The notes under the pieces were generated by a model. The model did not search any database. It saw nothing but the letters and a program-made list of their open reading frames with translations, and was not told where the DNA came from. This document shows, piece by piece, positions 63,040 to 64,000 of a DNA stretch of 64,000 nucleotides. The translations under genes and the position numbers were made by a program. The stretch spans positions 58,370-122,369 of the forward strand of contig NZ_JAGMUK010000088.1 of the NCBI RefSeq assembly GCF_019049245.1. The letters run 5' to 3'. Source of the stretch: Streptomyces sp. AC555_RSS877 (lineage in GTDB: Bacteria > Actinomycetota > Actinomycetes > Streptomycetales > Streptomycetaceae). How positions within the stretch are numbered: the stretch's first letter is position 1; every line of letters starts with the position of its first letter.

Positions 63040-63881
63040 ATGGACAAGAAGGAACTGGCGGACTTCCTGCGGCACCGGCGCGAGACGCTGCGGCCCCGCG
63101 ACGTCGGGCTGGTCGAGGGGCCGCGCAGGCGTACGCAGGGACTGCGCCGCGAGGAGGTCGCGCAGCTAGCCGGCATGTCCACCGACTACTACGCCCGGCT
63201 GGAACAGCAGCGTGCTCCGCAGCCCTCCGTCCAGATCACCGCGGCTCTCGCCCGGGCGCTGCGGCTGACCCTGGACGAACGGGACCATCTTTTCGTCCTC
63301 ATCGGCCACAACGCCCCGGCCCGCTTCCACGGCTCCGAACATGTCAGCCCGACGCTGCTTCGAGTCCTGGACCGCCTGGACGACTCCCCGGCCCTGGTGC
63401 AGACCGACCTGTTCGACACCCTTGCGATGAACCCCTTGGCCGTCGCGCTGCTCGGCGACCAGACCCGCCACACCGGTCTGGCCCGCAGCGGCTACTACCG
63501 CTGGTTCATGGACCCGGCCGAACGTCTGCTGGTTCCCGAGGAGAGCCACGAACGCCACGGCCGTGCCCAGGCAGCACGCCTGCGGGCCGCGCTGACAGCC
63601 GGCAGCGACACCCCCCGAGCCGCCCGGATCCTCGCCGGACTCCAGGAACACAGCCCCGAGTTCGCCCGCATGTGTGGGAACTTCAGGAGGTCGCCCAACG
63701 CTATGACGACTGCAAGACCATCCTTCACCCCGAACTCGGCCGCATCGACGTCGACGCCCAGGTCCTGTTCACCGGGAACCGCGCCCAGACCCTGGTGGTG
63801 CTGACCACTCGCCCCGGCACTGAGAGCCACAGCAAACTCGAACTCCTCTCCGTCATCGGACACCAACAGCTCACCCCCTGA
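63040..63881 (+). pseudogene. XRE-family regulator with MmyB-like ligand domain, frameshifted
   Basis: Starts MDKKELADFLRHRRETLRP; HTH RREEVAQLAGMSTDYYARLEQQRAPQPS; ligand domain with LARSGYYRWFMDPAERL. At about 63671 two extra bases (TGTG) shift the frame; WELQEVAQRYDDCKTILHPELGRIDVDAQVLFTGN-type sequence follows to a normal stop. Removing two bases gives 279 residues, the family length. A sequencing or recent error is likely. Confidence 0.8.
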
Positions 63882-63915
63882 CGTCCGGGACCCGGGAGGG
63901 CTCTTAGGGGTGCTT

Positions 63916-64000
63916 TCAGAAAGCCGGGTGCTTGCGGGCGAGGGTCATGCAGTGGGCGAGCTGGAGGAAGGCGTCGTGCATGTCGTCTCTGGTTTCCCAG
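63916..64000 (-). pseudogene. Transposase C-terminal end (cut by window edge)
   Basis: WETRDDMHDAFLQLAHCMTLARKHPAF and stop, which resembles the last residues of an IS5-family transposase. The gene continues outside the window, so intact or broken cannot be judged. Confidence 0.55.

Overview
This window is about 71-73% GC by eye, with the codon use, GTG/TTG starts and gene families of Streptomyces or a close relative: a gamma-butyrolactone system, a StrR-type activator, LAXTG-type sortase signals and ECF41 sigma. It carries one coherent secondary-metabolite locus, one coherent metal-transport operon, several small regulatory/redox modules and many decayed insertion sequences and gene fragments. 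That mixture suggests an accessory, possibly chromosome-arm, region.

Region A (1-20.6 kb) is a signal-controlled biosynthetic cluster. A leftward operon encodes GriI-like and GriH-like enzymes, which make 3-amino-4-hydroxybenzoate (3,4-AHBA) from aspartate semialdehyde and dihydroxyacetone phosphate. It also encodes a dedicated aspartokinase, a P450, a GMC oxidoreductase, an aldehyde dehydrogenase, a zinc-type/quinone oxidoreductase and an FMO-type monooxygenase (cut by the window edge). Divergent from it is a 1,180-residue carboxylic acid reductase (A-PCP-R), which could turn 3,4-AHBA into its aldehyde. A StrR/ParB-like activator sits at the head of the operon. Next come an AfsA-type butyrolactone synthase, an acyl-CoA-dehydrogenase-like flavoprotein, a HAD phosphatase and two TetR receptors. 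Four related palindromes (ARE-like, core ATACCTTC...GAAGGT) lie in front of the StrR-like gene, each TetR gene and the signal-synthesis genes. The implied circuit is receptor/signal to StrR-like activator to biosynthesis. The product is not recognisable.

Region B (20.6-30.9 kb) holds an aldo/keto reductase, a broken alpha/beta hydrolase containing a 22-bp foldback repeat, then a Zur-like box and a six-gene operon of the 'anchored repeat' type ABC transporter. That operon encodes three secreted or sortase-anchored repeat proteins, a ZnuA-like lipoprotein with a repeat domain inserted in it, an ATPase and a permease. A methyltransferase and a terminator follow.

Region C (31-45 kb) is mostly IS remnants (IS5 and ISAs1 families, nearly all frameshifted) interleaved with small genes: an AAA ATPase, a NUDIX hydrolase, two GNATs, a SnoaL-like protein and hypotheticals. 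It also has an ECF41 sigma gene with a perfect ECF41-type promoter next to a carboxymuconolactone-decarboxylase-like gene and an ABM monooxygenase, and a run of about 14 CTCTGC hexamers.

Region D (45-64 kb) holds a large LuxR (LAL) regulator, a MarR/MFS/PNPOx-like efflux module, a membrane protein and a lipoprotein. After these come a GntR regulator fused behind an enolase-superfamily fragment, a malic-enzyme/CocE chimera, and a TetR-controlled redox module (F420/NADP-type reductase, nitroreductase, frameshifted LLM monooxygenase, truncated flavin reductase). The same compound operator appears three times in that module, once before a decayed TetR paralogue. A second P450, an SDR, a frameshifted XRE regulator and a transposase end close the window.
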